Below the pieces are notes generated by a model. It saw only the letters and a list, made by a program, of their open reading frames with translations, had not been told where the DNA came from and searched no databases. Position numbers and translations under genes: made by a program. From contig NZ_AKJN02000012.1 in the NCBI RefSeq assembly GCF_000282315.2, forward strand, positions 216,338-280,337: DNA of 64,000 bases, written 5' to 3'. The DNA is from Pseudomonas sp. GM41(2012). GTDB taxonomy: Bacteria; Pseudomonadota; Gammaproteobacteria; Pseudomonadales; Pseudomonadaceae. Positions 34,783-44,564 of the stretch are shown one piece after another (position 1 is the first letter of the stretch; each line of letters begins with the position of its first letter).

Positions 34783-35547
34783 ATGTACAAACTTGAAGTC
34801 CAAGACCTGCATAAACGCTATGGCAGTCACGAAGTGCTCAAGGGCGTGTCCCTGAAAGCGGCGGCTGGCGATGTGATCAGCATCATCGGCTCCAGTGGCT
34901 CCGGCAAAAGTACTTTCCTGCGCTGCATCAACCTGCTGGAGCAGCCGCACGCGGGCAAAATTCTGCTCAACAACGAAGAGCTGAAACTGGTCGCCAACAA
35001 GGACGGCGCGCTGAAAGCGGCCGACCCGAAACAGCTGCAACGCATGCGTTCGCGCCTGTCGATGGTGTTCCAGCATTTCAACCTGTGGTCGCACATGACC
35101 GCGCTGGAAAACATCATGGAAGCGCCGGTCCACGTGCTCGGCATGTCCAAGGCCGAAGCCCGTGAGAAGGCTGAGCACTACCTGAACAAGGTCGGTGTGG
35201 CGCATCGCAAAGACGCTTACCCGGGCCATATGTCCGGCGGCGAGCAGCAGCGTGTGGCGATTGCTCGTGCGTTGGCGATGGAACCTGAGGTGATGCTGTT
35301 CGACGAACCGACGTCGGCGCTCGACCCGGAACTGGTGGGCGACGTGCTGAAAGTCATGCAGGCCCTGGCACTGGAAGGCAGGACCATGGTGGTGGTGACG
35401 CACGAAATGGGCTTCGCCCGTGAAGTGTCGAACCAGCTGGTGTTCCTGCACAAAGGTGTCGTCGAAGAAAGCGGCAACCCGCGTGAGGTGCTGGTCAATC
35501 CACAGTCCGAACGTCTGCAACAATTCCTCTCGGGTAGCCTGAAGTAA
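34783..35547 (+). CDS. aotP: Arginine/ornithine ABC transporter ATP-binding protein
   Basis: The 254-residue ATPase shows Walker A GSSGSGKST, the ABC signature MSGGEQQRVAIARA, Walker B VMLFDEPTSALD and the switch histidine in VVVTHEMGF. It powers the AotJQM system. The ATG at 34783 gives the normal MYKLEVQDLHKRYG start. It ends shortly before a nested REPIN region. Confidence 0.95.
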   Translation: MYKLEVQDLHKRYGSHEVLKGVSLKAAAGDVISIIGSSGSGKSTFLRCINLLEQPHAGKILLNNEELKLVANKDGALKAADPKQLQRMRSRLSMVFQHFNLWSHMTALENIMEAPVHVLGMSKAEAREKAEHYLNKVGVAHRKDAYPGHMSGGEQQRVAIARALAMEPEVMLFDEPTSALDPELVGDVLKVMQALALEGRTMVVVTHEMGFAREVSNQLVFLHKGVVEESGNPREVLVNPQSERLQQFLSGSLK

Positions 35548-35612
35548 ACCGAACTCCCGTTGCGCACCGGGATAGTGCATGCTTCGCAACCTAGAGGCTG
35601 GCCCCGATCCCT

Positions 35613-35764
35613 TGTGTGAGCGGGCTTGCCAACCCCCTGTAGGAGCTGTCGAGTGAAACGAGGCTGCGATCTTTTGATCTTTTAAAAAACCAGGATCAAA
35701 AGATCGCAGCCTCGTTTCACTCGACAGCTCCTACAGGAGGGGAGCGGCAAGCCAGCTCCCACAT
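35613..35764. repeat. Nested repeats: family B pair enclosing a family A REPIN
   Basis: The outer arms (GTGAGCGGGCTTGCC near 35616-35630, and GGCAAGCCAGCTCCCACA at 35746-35763) are family B-like and face each other. Inside them lies a complete family A REPIN (35638-35735). This looks like one REPIN inserted within another. It separates aotP from argR. Confidence 0.75.
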
Positions 35765-35854
35765 TTGATCTTTGCCGGCTTCGAGATTTGCGTTCATTTA
35801 CGGGCTAGCATTGGCCCATGCCTTCATCACTGTTTTCGTTTCGGATTGCCCGCC

Positions 35855-36835
35855 ATGACTGCCCATCGAATTGGTTTCCTGATTTGGCCCAGCACTAAAG
35901 CACTGACGCTTGCGCTGGCTGAGGAGGCCTTGCGTGTTGCCCAGCGTGTGCATCCGGACGTTGTCTACGAACTGTCGTTTTTGCAGGCCGAACCGCCGAC
36001 CGAAGGCGCCTGGCAATTGCCGGGTGAGCCGTGGGCCGGCAAGCTCGAGAACTTTCAGAAATTGTTCCTGCTCGCCGATGAGCCGCCGACCACACTCGCG
36101 CCGGCGCTCAGCAGTGCGCTGAAACAGCTAGTGCGTGCTGGCTGCGTGATCGGTGGTTTGTCGGCCGGTGTTTACCCGTTGGCCCAACTGGGTTTGCTCG
36201 ACGGTTATCGCGCTGCCGTGCATTGGCGCTGGCAGGACGATTTCACCGAACGTTTCCCGAAAGTCATTGCTACCAGCCATCTGTTCGACTGGGATCGCGA
36301 TCGCCTGACCGCGTGCGGCGGCATGTCGGTACTCGACTTGCTGCTGGCCGTGCTGGCCCGCGACCACGGCGCCGAACTGGCCGGTGCCGTCTCGGAAGAA
36401 CTGGTGGTCGAGCGCATCCGCGAGGGTGGCGAGCGCCAGCGCATCCCCCTACAGAACCGTCTCGGCTCCAGCCATCCGAAGCTCACCCAAGCCGTATTGC
36501 TGATGGAGGCCAACATCGAAGAGCCGTTGACCACTGACGAAATCGCCCAGCATGTGTGCGTGTCCCGTCGGCAGCTGGAGCGGATCTTCAAGCAATACCT
36601 CAACCGCGTGCCGAGCCAGTACTACCTGGAACTGCGCCTGAACAAGGCCCGGCAGATGTTGATGCAAACCAGCAAGTCGATCATCCAGATCGGCCTGTCG
36701 TGTGGCTTCTCCTCGGGGCCGCATTTCTCCAGCGCCTACCGCAACTTCTTCGGTGCCACGCCGCGGGAAGATCGCAACCAGCGGCGCAGCAGCAGCCCGT
36801 TCGAATTGTCGTCGGTGCCCTCGGAGCGTGGGTGA
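35855..36835 (+). CDS. argR: ArgR arginine-responsive regulator (AraC family)
   Basis: The 327-residue protein has an N-terminal class I glutamine-amidotransferase-like domain (MTAHRIGFLIWPSTKALTLA) and a C-terminal AraC HTH. The latter includes VSRRQLERIFKQYLNRVPSQYYLELRLNKAR and IIQIGLSCGFSSGPHFSSAYRNFFG. In Pseudomonas ArgR binds arginine, activates the aot and aru operons, and represses arginine synthesis. The ATG at 35855 gives the family start. It follows the aot operon as in P. aeruginosa. Confidence 0.94.
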   Translation: MTAHRIGFLIWPSTKALTLALAEEALRVAQRVHPDVVYELSFLQAEPPTEGAWQLPGEPWAGKLENFQKLFLLADEPPTTLAPALSSALKQLVRAGCVIGGLSAGVYPLAQLGLLDGYRAAVHWRWQDDFTERFPKVIATSHLFDWDRDRLTACGGMSVLDLLLAVLARDHGAELAGAVSEELVVERIREGGERQRIPLQNRLGSSHPKLTQAVLLMEANIEEPLTTDEIAQHVCVSRRQLERIFKQYLNRVPSQYYLELRLNKARQMLMQTSKSIIQIGLSCGFSSGPHFSSAYRNFFGATPREDRNQRRSSSPFELSSVPSERG

Positions 36836-36866
36836 CAGAGCAATCACGTCGCCTGCCGAGGCTGAT

Positions 36867-39800
36867 TCACTCCTCTATTTCGGAGCCTTCAGACGTCGAG
36901 ATATCCATCTCTCCTCGATTGATCACCTCTTCCACGCCAAAGTCCATGCCCGTCCGTTCGAAGTAACCGATCAGCCGTAGCAGGCTCTCTTCGGAAAACC
37001 GATTACCTCGAAAACTGATGTTTTCAGCGATTTCCACCGGCAGTTCCAACACGTCACTGGGGACTTCGGTGATGGCGTTGCCACTGAGGTCGGCCCAGTC
37101 AAGCTCTGTCATTTGCAGCAGGCCGTGCGGGATTTCGGTGATACCGGTGTCGTTCAGCAGAACGGTATTGAGCTCCATCATCTGACTCAGGTCAGGCGTT
37201 TGCGCCAAGGGGTTGTGGGCCAGATCGAGATAATCGAGCTGTTCCATTCCCGCCAGCGCACTTGCCGATTCCGCTGTCAGTCTGACGCGGCAACCAGGGA
37301 GCGACAGCGACCGCAGTTGAGCCATCTTGAACACCGCATCGGGAATGTTGCCCAGATTACAGTCGCGCAGTCTGAGGCTTTTGAGTTTGGGGAAAGACTC
37401 CAGAAAATGCCCGGCGCGGGTCACTCCGCCGGCGCTGCGTAACTCCAGCGATGTCACATGGCTGAAGTCGGCGTTCAGGGTAGGCAGGTCGCCGTTGATG
37501 AGGGGTTTGAAAACGAGTTCATAGGTGGGCTCCAGCGCCTCATTGAAATCATCCAGTTCGCTTTCATGCCGCCAGCACTGCTCCAGTGTCTGTTTGAACT
37601 GGTCACGGTTCATGTGCTCGACAAGTTGTTGTTGGGCGGTGAACGGTTCGCCCGTCAACGGGTGTTGGGCCGGAAGGTCGGCGGTCCATGCCGCCAAGTC
37701 GTTGCTCAACTGTGCCAGATCCGCTTCAAGGTTTGTCAGCTCGATCCGGCCGTCAGCCAGTGTGCCGGACAGTTCATAGACAAACTCGCTCGCCTGTTCG
37801 ACCTCCAGGTTCGGGTACAGCGCTCTGACTCGGTCGATGTCCGCTTCGGGGGCATGGATACCCAAATCGTATGAGCTGTCGAAGTAGTGATGCTTGATCA
37901 TTTGTCGCGCATTGTCCGAGAGCGGGTTATGCGTCAGGTGTATGCCGTGCTTACCGTACACCTCACTTTGGAAGAGCTCCGCAGGCAACTCGCTGATCTT
38001 GTTGCCCAGGAGTTTGGCGGTTTCGAGTTTTGAGTGGCTGATTACGCTGGCTGGGATTTCCGTCAGGTCGGTACGGCTCAGGTCCAGGTAAACAAGCTCA
38101 GGCATGGATTCGACACTGGGCACCGTAGTGAACGGGTTTTGGTACAGATCCAGCATGGCCAGTTTGTTCAATGAAGACAGTTTCGCCCAATTGGCTGCAT
38201 CGAACCTGATTGCGCAATCGCTTAACACCAGTGCATCAAGTTCCGTCATTCGAGGAATGGCCTCGGGGAGGGCGGGCAGGGAAAAGCGTTTTAAATCGAG
38301 GCGGCGCAAACCATTGAAGCGCTGCAGGAACTCAGTAACACCCTGCACCGCATGATTCCCTTCAAGGGACAGCCATGACACATGGGGGAAATCGGCCGTC
38401 AGTGTGGGTAGATCGCCAAGAATCGGCTCGGCAAATCTGAGTGTGTAGCGCGGCGTGTCATTCGGGCCATCAAGGTCTCGCTCTGTTTGTCGACGCCAGC
38501 TGCGCTGGATTTCCTGGGCCAGCAGCCTGCGATTGTGTTGAGCAGCCTGCCGTTCCAATGCACTCAAGGAGGCTCGGGTTTGCGGGTGAATAGTGGGCGA
38601 GTCATTTATCCAGGTATTCAGGTCCTGATGCAGTCGCGAGAGCTCGCGGGACAGGCGTGAGAGCTCAATGCGCGCGCCATCGGGATGCGTTTGTAACTGC
38701 TGAACAACAGACTGGAGCTCGTCCTCGGAAAGGCTGGGGTAAACCTCGCGAACACGTTCGTTGAGGGATGGCGTCGGGGAGGGCATGCGCCGGTATCCAT
38801 CCGAGCCGCCAGGCAAGCGCATGGTCGTCGGATCATAGAACGGTTTTCGATTGGGATTTTTTGCGAACAGCTTGCGCAGTGCCGGTTGGTTCAATGCATG
38901 TTCGGCGATGCGTAGTTTGAGTGCCTGAGCATTTGCGATCGATGGGCTCAGCGCATTGCGTTGTGCTTGTGGCAGCGCCTGAAAAAGTCCCTGATAAAAA
39001 TCACCGGGCTCCGATTCGCTGTCTTGATATACCTGGTAAGTGCCAACTTCAGCGCGCACCAGTGTTTTCACAATCGGTGCATCGAGCTGGCCAATGCTGT
39101 CGCGCACACGTCCGTCATGGGTGTAATCCCTCACCTCAATACGCAGTTCGGCGGGAAAACCGGGCAGCGAATTCAGGCTTTGCAAGGCCAGTCGGTGGGT
39201 GTCGGTGTTGTCCAGAATGTCGGAATAAAGGCCTTCACAGGCTCGGGTTGCGCGTACGGCCTCCATGGCTTTCAGTGCTGTTTCCTTGAGTCGTGGGGGC
39301 GTGCGACCGTTGTGCAGCTGGCGTAACTCGGTCCCGGTTGCATTGCTCACCAGCTCTTGCGCGACATCGGTCGGCAATCCTGTCACGTCGTCGAGCAATC
39401 GCTGAAGGTGCTGATCAACGTTTTTTTCCTCTGCGCGGTAGCGTGTCTCGAACAGCGATTGGTGGTGCTTTCGGGCGAGTTCAGCCGTTAGCTTTCTGAA
39501 GGCTCGCGTTTGGATTTGCGGCGCCGGCATTGGCTTGTCGGCGGGCCACGAGTCGTAGTTGCTCAGCAGTTGGTGTTGCAGGGTCACATCGGCCTTGCGA
39601 TAGCGCTCGGGTTGGTCGCTGCCGATTTGCTCGATAAAGGTTTCGATGTCCCGGTTGATCTTGAAGCGCTTGATCGTGTCTGTCAGCAGCGAAGGCGGGC
39701 GATAATGTTCGACATGCATTTCGCGCATAACGTTGTCGTGGTAACCGCTGACCCGCAGGATCTGTTCGCGCTCGGCGCTGGTGAACGACTCGACGCTATG

Positions 39801-41732
39801 GCCGAGGCGACGCATGACTTTTTCCCGGTCCCAGTTCAGCGGTTGCTCCAGTTCTGTGTGCCAGGCGCCGTGGTTGTTATGCAGCAGAGGCGGTTGATAG
39901 GCATCAGTTCGGTTCGGATGCTCAATCTGAAGCGTGCCTGACATGCGGTCGGGCTTCACGGCATACAGTTTTCCCTCCAGTGGCAGCAGCGTTTTGCCCT
40001 TGTTTTGATAGAGACCCAGATGATCGGGTTTTGCTCCTTCGGGCAAATCGAGTACTTGTTCATAAGGCTTGAGATCCGGCTTCCAGTAGCGGGTTTTTCC
40101 TTCGGGCGTTGTAACGGGTTTGAGTGGGTCGACAAGCGCAATAGCTTCACGAGAGAGCAGGCGGCTGAGGGTGCCGGCAGCGATGGCGCCGCCCACCGCA
40201 AATGTCCCCACCTGAACCACCGTTTCGACGAACGTCATCAGATGCCCGAACGCTTCTGTTTTCAGCCCTTCAGCCAGGTCCACGATGCCTTCGAAGGTTT
40301 CGTCGAGTAACTGGTAGGCCATGTAGCCCAGCATCAATTCACCGAGAAACGGGACGAAAGGCAACGCAACGAACGTCGCGATTTCAAGGATTGTCGAGGC
40401 CACTTTGCTGAAGGCATCCCACAATGCCCATCGCGCGTTGCTGTCGGCGGTGGCGGTGGAGACGGCGAGGGTGCTTGCATCGTTGAGGATCTTGTTTAGC
40501 TGTCGCTGATAGAGATGGTTCCACAGGTCCGCTCTGAACGGGATCGCCGAAAACTGCAAATCAGGCTTGTCGATGGGCGTTTCGCGCCAGCTCGGCAGTG
40601 GGTCGCCCTGTTGGTGTTGATGCCAGGTCACGCTCTGGAGGCGACGGTTGAGGTCCGCGAAAAAATGTCCTCTTTCCTTGTGGTCGACGAAGCGACTGAA
40701 GAACGTTTGATAAGCGGGCGCGCGCAGTTTGCGGGTCAGCTCGGTCATGAACGCCAACGTGTTCGGGTATTCCTTGAGAGGATGCTCTGGATCATCGGGG
40801 ATGTAGGCAATGATCCGTGTTGCCGTGCGTGCGTGTTCCAGGCTCGCCGCGAAAATGACAATGCCGGTCAGCGAGGAAGACATCATTGTCAGGTCGTGAC
40901 CATGCAGCGGCTGTCCATCCAGTCGAGCACCCGAACGCCTTTCCAGAATGCGCAGGATCGAGAGATAGGCATCCGCTGGAATATCCTTTCGGATTTGCGC
41001 CATCTGCAGCGCAGATTTGAGTGCTGTTTTGTGCGAGCCGATCACCTTCGATTTCAACACCGCACCGGCTACCGGGTTCGACAGCCCCAGATTGTCTTTG
41101 AGGTAAGCGTTGTACCGGGCGCCGATATCCAGTTCCCGGCATAACCGTGCGAAGGCCGGGATAGTGAGCTTTTGCTTGACCGCCGGCAGCGTATCGAACT
41201 GCCCTGTGGGCGAAGGTTCGGTGATGAACGTGGAGGCTGGCTCGTAAGCCCCTGTCGCTGTTTCCGATTCCTGAAAGTTGTGCAGGGCCGCGTCGAGCAT
41301 CGACACGGTCCAGGTGCGCGCGGCGCCGGTCTTGATTCCGAAAAGCGGCACGGTTTGAGGGATGTACAGGCGCAGGAAGGTGGTTTTGACGTCCAGATCC
41401 AGGTCAAACCGGGTTTTCAGGGCGTCGCTCAGCATCGGTTCGGCAAAGGCTTGTGCGCTTTGCAGGTTCGACAGCATTGAGTCCAGACGATTTCGATGGG
41501 TCCAGTGTTCCTGACTGAGCTTTTTCAGCGACTGGTGCTGCCCCGGTGTTGCGGTGCCATGCCAGTCCGGCGTCATAAACGTGGCGTTCTTGAGGGCGCT
41601 GTGTGTACTGGACGATGCTTCTAATACCCAGGCTGGCAGATTGTTGAACAGGTGATGGTAGTGATCGTCCGGTTGCGTAGCGGATTCGCTGTCTCCAGTA
41701 GTGGAAGGACGACCGTTCTCGTATCGGCTCAT
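36867..41732 (-). CDS. Large dermonecrotic-toxin-like LRR protein with a duplicated C-terminal block
   Basis: The 1621-residue protein starts with a region like the dermonecrotic toxin domain (DUF6543) found in Pseudomonas LRR proteins. Hydrophobic segments lie near residues 443-475 and 500-522 (FVALPFVPFLGELMLGYMAY, VQVGTFAVGGAIAAGTL) and may insert in membrane. The C-terminus is two consecutive blocks, residues 994-1301 and 1302-1621. Each has a helical lead-in and leucine-rich repeats such as LPEAIPRMTELDALVLSDC. The blocks align without gaps over their first 130 residues. Related proteins end in a NEL ubiquitin-ligase domain; here no CxD-type NEL site follows, so it appears to lack one. 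AAGGGAA precedes the ATG. Transfer into this locus is likely. Confidence 0.82.
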   Translation of the reverse strand: MSRYENGRPSTTGDSESATQPDDHYHHLFNNLPAWVLEASSSTHSALKNATFMTPDWHGTATPGQHQSLKKLSQEHWTHRNRLDSMLSNLQSAQAFAEPMLSDALKTRFDLDLDVKTTFLRLYIPQTVPLFGIKTGAARTWTVSMLDAALHNFQESETATGAYEPASTFITEPSPTGQFDTLPAVKQKLTIPAFARLCRELDIGARYNAYLKDNLGLSNPVAGAVLKSKVIGSHKTALKSALQMAQIRKDIPADAYLSILRILERRSGARLDGQPLHGHDLTMMSSSLTGIVIFAASLEHARTATRIIAYIPDDPEHPLKEYPNTLAFMTELTRKLRAPAYQTFFSRFVDHKERGHFFADLNRRLQSVTWHQHQQGDPLPSWRETPIDKPDLQFSAIPFRADLWNHLYQRQLNKILNDASTLAVSTATADSNARWALWDAFSKVASTILEIATFVALPFVPFLGELMLGYMAYQLLDETFEGIVDLAEGLKTEAFGHLMTFVETVVQVGTFAVGGAIAAGTLSRLLSREAIALVDPLKPVTTPEGKTRYWKPDLKPYEQVLDLPEGAKPDHLGLYQNKGKTLLPLEGKLYAVKPDRMSGTLQIEHPNRTDAYQPPLLHNNHGAWHTELEQPLNWDREKVMRRLGHSVESFTSAEREQILRVSGYHDNVMREMHVEHYRPPSLLTDTIKRFKINRDIETFIEQIGSDQPERYRKADVTLQHQLLSNYDSWPADKPMPAPQIQTRAFRKLTAELARKHHQSLFETRYRAEEKNVDQHLQRLLDDVTGLPTDVAQELVSNATGTELRQLHNGRTPPRLKETALKAMEAVRATRACEGLYSDILDNTDTHRLALQSLNSLPGFPAELRIEVRDYTHDGRVRDSIGQLDAPIVKTLVRAEVGTYQVYQDSESEPGDFYQGLFQALPQAQRNALSPSIANAQALKLRIAEHALNQPALRKLFAKNPNRKPFYDPTTMRLPGGSDGYRRMPSPTPSLNERVREVYPSLSEDELQSVVQQLQTHPDGARIELSRLSRELSRLHQDLNTWINDSPTIHPQTRASLSALERQAAQHNRRLLAQEIQRSWRRQTERDLDGPNDTPRYTLRFAEPILGDLPTLTADFPHVSWLSLEGNHAVQGVTEFLQRFNGLRRLDLKRFSLPALPEAIPRMTELDALVLSDCAIRFDAANWAKLSSLNKLAMLDLYQNPFTTVPSVESMPELVYLDLSRTDLTEIPASVISHSKLETAKLLGNKISELPAELFQSEVYGKHGIHLTHNPLSDNARQMIKHHYFDSSYDLGIHAPEADIDRVRALYPNLEVEQASEFVYELSGTLADGRIELTNLEADLAQLSNDLAAWTADLPAQHPLTGEPFTAQQQLVEHMNRDQFKQTLEQCWRHESELDDFNEALEPTYELVFKPLINGDLPTLNADFSHVTSLELRSAGGVTRAGHFLESFPKLKSLRLRDCNLGNIPDAVFKMAQLRSLSLPGCRVRLTAESASALAGMEQLDYLDLAHNPLAQTPDLSQMMELNTVLLNDTGITEIPHGLLQMTELDWADLSGNAITEVPSDVLELPVEIAENISFRGNRFSEESLLRLIGYFERTGMDFGVEEVINRGEMDISTSEGSEIEE

Positions 41733-41874
41733 GCGCTATTCCCTTAGCGTTTTGAATGAGCCGCCAGCAAAACAGACGATGATCGGTCCCGTGCGGTACA
41801 TATTTACCGCACCGCTCGACAACCCTGCCTATAACCTGTGCCGGCAGTTTAAACTGCGCCTTTGCGACGCTATT

Positions 41875-41895
41875 TGTCGCATTGCCGTAAACCCG
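41875..41895 (+). promoter_or_regulatory. Candidate ArgR half-site upstream of aruC
   Basis: TGTCGCATTGCCGTAA at 41875-41890 matches TGTCGC-N8-AA. A TATAAG-like -10 lies at 41916-41921, so this site would overlap or sit just above a -35, which suits activation. Confidence 0.6.
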
Positions 41896-41925
41896 GCTGA
41901 AACCGGGGTTTGCGCTATAAGAAGT

Positions 41926-41946
41926 TGTCGCTTGGCGGCAAGGCCG
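41926..41946 (+). promoter_or_regulatory. Second candidate ArgR half-site upstream of aruC
   Basis: TGTCGCTTGGCGGCAA at 41926-41941 again matches TGTCGC-N8-AA. It lies 51 bases after the first site, beyond the putative -10. Confidence 0.5.
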
Positions 41947-42019
41947 GGCTGAAAACTGTCCTTACAATCCCCTCATCGCTCGCCAGTTTCAGGCGAGTGT
42001 TCCTCATCAGGAGACTCCG

Positions 42020-43240
42020 ATGTCCGTTGAGCACGCTGCGGTACAACGCGCCGATTTCGACCAGGTAATGGTTCCCAACTACGCGCCTGCCGCTTTCATC
42101 CCTGTGCGTGGCGCCGGTTCCCACGTCTGGGACCAGTCTGGCCGCGAGCTGATCGACTTCGCCGGCGGGATTGCCGTTAACGTATTGGGCCATGCGCACC
42201 CGGCGCTGGTCGGTGCCTTGACCGAGCAGGCGAACAAGCTGTGGCACGTGTCCAACGTGTTCACCAATGAGCCGGCCTTGCGCCTGGCCCATAAGCTGAT
42301 CAACGCCACGTTTGCCGAGCGCGCGTTCTTCTGCAACTCCGGCGCCGAAGCCAACGAGGCCGCCTTCAAGCTGGCCCGTCGCGTCGGTTTCGATCGTTTC
42401 GGCAGCGAGAAGTACGAAATCATCGCCGCGCTCAACAGCTTCCACGGTCGTACCCTGTTCACCGTGAACGTCGGTGGTCAGTCGAAGTATTCCGATGGCT
42501 TCGGTCCGAAGATCACCGGTATCACCCACGTGCCGTACAACGATCTGGCCGCGCTGAAAGCTGCCATTTCCGACAAGACTTGCGCTGTGGTTCTGGAACC
42601 GATCCAGGGCGAGAGCGGCGTGATTCCGGCCGAACTCAAGTACCTGCAAGGTGCCCGTGATCTGTGCGACGCGCACAAAGCGCTGCTGGTGTTCGATGAA
42701 GTGCAGACCGGTATGGGCCGCACGGGCAAGCTGTTCGCCTACCAGCAATACGGCGTGATTCCGGACATCCTGACCACCGCCAAGAGCCTGGGCGGCGGTT
42801 TCCCGATCGCCGCAATGCTGACCACCGAAGACCTGGCCAAACACCTGGTCGTCGGCACTCACGGCACCACCTACGGCGGTAACCCGTTGGCGTGCGCTGT
42901 CGCGGAAGCTGTGATCGACGTGGTTAACACCCCTGAAGTGCTGGCCGGCGTCAACGCCAAGCACGACAAGTTCAAGGCCCGCCTGGAGCAGATCGGCGAG
43001 AAGTACGGCCTGTTCACCCAAGTCCGGGGTATGGGCTTGTTGATCGGTTGCGTGCTGAACGATGCCTGGAAAGGCAAGGCCAAGGACATCTTCAACGCCG
43101 CTGAAAAAGAAGGCCTGATGATTCTGCAAGCCGGCCCGGATGTGGTTCGTTTCGCGCCAAGCCTGGTGGTTGAAGACGCCGATATCGATGCCGGTCTGGA
43201 TCGATTCGAGCGCGCCGCGGCGAAACTGACGCAAGCCTGA
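42020..43240 (+). CDS. aruC: Succinylornithine/acetylornithine aminotransferase
   Basis: This 406-residue PLP enzyme catalyses transamination of succinylornithine to succinylglutamate semialdehyde in the AST pathway and can also act on acetylornithine. The PLP lysine is in LTTAKSLGGGFPIAAML, and VFDEVQTGMGRTGKLF is the cofactor loop. It is the first gene of the aru cluster. AGGAGA precedes the ATG. The REP at 43306-43395 separates it from aruF. Confidence 0.95.
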   Translation: MSVEHAAVQRADFDQVMVPNYAPAAFIPVRGAGSHVWDQSGRELIDFAGGIAVNVLGHAHPALVGALTEQANKLWHVSNVFTNEPALRLAHKLINATFAERAFFCNSGAEANEAAFKLARRVGFDRFGSEKYEIIAALNSFHGRTLFTVNVGGQSKYSDGFGPKITGITHVPYNDLAALKAAISDKTCAVVLEPIQGESGVIPAELKYLQGARDLCDAHKALLVFDEVQTGMGRTGKLFAYQQYGVIPDILTTAKSLGGGFPIAAMLTTEDLAKHLVVGTHGTTYGGNPLACAVAEAVIDVVNTPEVLAGVNAKHDKFKARLEQIGEKYGLFTQVRGMGLLIGCVLNDAWKGKAKDIFNAAEKEGLMILQAGPDVVRFAPSLVVEDADIDAGLDRFERAAAKLTQA

Positions 43241-43305
43241 TAGACCCTTCGACGCCTGACATTTTCAGGCGTCGAAACAATTTTTTTGTTCCAGACCGGA
43301 CCAAA

Positions 43306-43395
43306 TGTGGGAGCGAGCCTGCTCGCGAAGAGGGCCTGACAGGCAACATCTTTGTTGACTGACAGGACGCAATCGCGAGCAGGCTCGCTCCCACA
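43306..43395. repeat. REP-type inverted repeat, family B
   Basis: TGTGGGAGCGAGCCTGCTCGC and its reverse complement lie in the gap between aruC and aruF. Such repeats within an operon can change mRNA stability or pausing. Confidence 0.85.
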
Positions 43396-43457
43396 GTGTC
43401 TCAGTGATCTGTCTGGAACTATTTCCCTCAAGAGTTTTTCGAGAAAGGAGTGACACC

Positions 43458-44477
43458 ATGCTGGTGATGCGCCCCGCGCAAATGGCTGATCTGGGCGAGG
43501 TACAGCGTCTGGCTGCGGACAGCCCGATTGGTGTCACTTCCTTGCCGGATGACGTTGAACGCCTGAGCGACAAGATCGCGGCAAGCGAAGCCTCGTTCGC
43601 CGCCGAAGTCAGCTTCAACGGTGAAGAGAGCTATTTCTTCGTCCTCGAAGACACCGCCACCGGCAAACTGGTGGGCTGCTCGGCCATCGTTGCGTCGGCC
43701 GGTTATTCCGAGCCGTTCTATAGCTTCCGTAATGAAACCTTTGTGCACGCTTCCCGCGAGCTGAAGATTCATAACAAGATCCACGTGCTCTCCCAGTGCC
43801 ACGACCTGACCGGCAACAGCTTGCTGACCAGTTTCTACGTGCTGCCTGAACTGGTGGGTTCGGCGTGGTCGGAACTCAACTCCCGTGGTCGCTTGCTGTT
43901 CGTCGCCAGCCATCCGGAGCGTTTTGCCGATTCCGTGGTGACCGAGATCGTCGGTTACAGCGATGAAAATGGTGATTCACCGTTCTGGGATGCCATCGGT
44001 CGTAATTTCTTCGACCTCAACTACGCCGCTGCCGAGCGTCTGTGCGGTCTGAAGAGCCGGACGTTCCTGGCCGAGCTGATGCCGCATTACCCGATCTATG
44101 TGCCGCTGCTGCCGGACTCCGCTCAAGAGGCGATGGGCCAGGTGCACCCACGGGCGCAGATCACCTTCGACATACTGATGCGCGAAGGCTTCGAGACCGA
44201 TCACTACATCGACATTTTCGACGGCGGGCCGACCCTGCACGCCCGTGTCTCGGGGATCCGTTCGATTGCCCAGAGCCGGGTCGTCCCGGTGAAAATCGGC
44301 GAGCCGGTCAAAGGCGCCGGTCGTCAGTACCTGGTGGCTAACGCCCAGTTGCAGGATTACCGCGCCGTTTTGCTTGAGCTCGATTACGCGCCGGGCAAAC
44401 CCGTGACCCTGGATCTTGAAGCGGCCGAAGCCTTGGGCGTCGGTGAAGGTGCCAGCGTGCGCCTGGTGGCGGTTTAA
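43458..44477 (+). CDS. aruF: Arginine/ornithine N-succinyltransferase subunit alpha
   Basis: The 339-residue AstA-family protein transfers succinyl from succinyl-CoA to arginine, the first AST step. Family segments include MRPAQMADLGEVQRLAADSP, VLSQCHDLTGNS, LFVASHPERFADSVVTEIVG and DSPFWDAIGRNFFDL. It is a paralogue of AruG, and the two form one enzyme in Pseudomonas. The ATG at 43458 follows AAGGAG; the frame is open upstream to 43404. Confidence 0.95.
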   Translation: MLVMRPAQMADLGEVQRLAADSPIGVTSLPDDVERLSDKIAASEASFAAEVSFNGEESYFFVLEDTATGKLVGCSAIVASAGYSEPFYSFRNETFVHASRELKIHNKIHVLSQCHDLTGNSLLTSFYVLPELVGSAWSELNSRGRLLFVASHPERFADSVVTEIVGYSDENGDSPFWDAIGRNFFDLNYAAAERLCGLKSRTFLAELMPHYPIYVPLLPDSAQEAMGQVHPRAQITFDILMREGFETDHYIDIFDGGPTLHARVSGIRSIAQSRVVPVKIGEPVKGAGRQYLVANAQLQDYRAVLLELDYAPGKPVTLDLEAAEALGVGEGASVRLVAV

Positions 44478-44564
44478 CGCCTGCTGCTATGCCTATAAAG
44501 AGTGAATGCTTAGTAAAGCAGCGAGTTTCACGGGTGGCGTAAGCGGCCCGTTTGAGGAGATAGC

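Noticed and set aside
36867..37200. A NEL ubiquitin-ligase domain at the end of the LRR protein
   Set aside because: The protein ends about 30-40 residues after the last LRR, leaving no space for a NEL domain.
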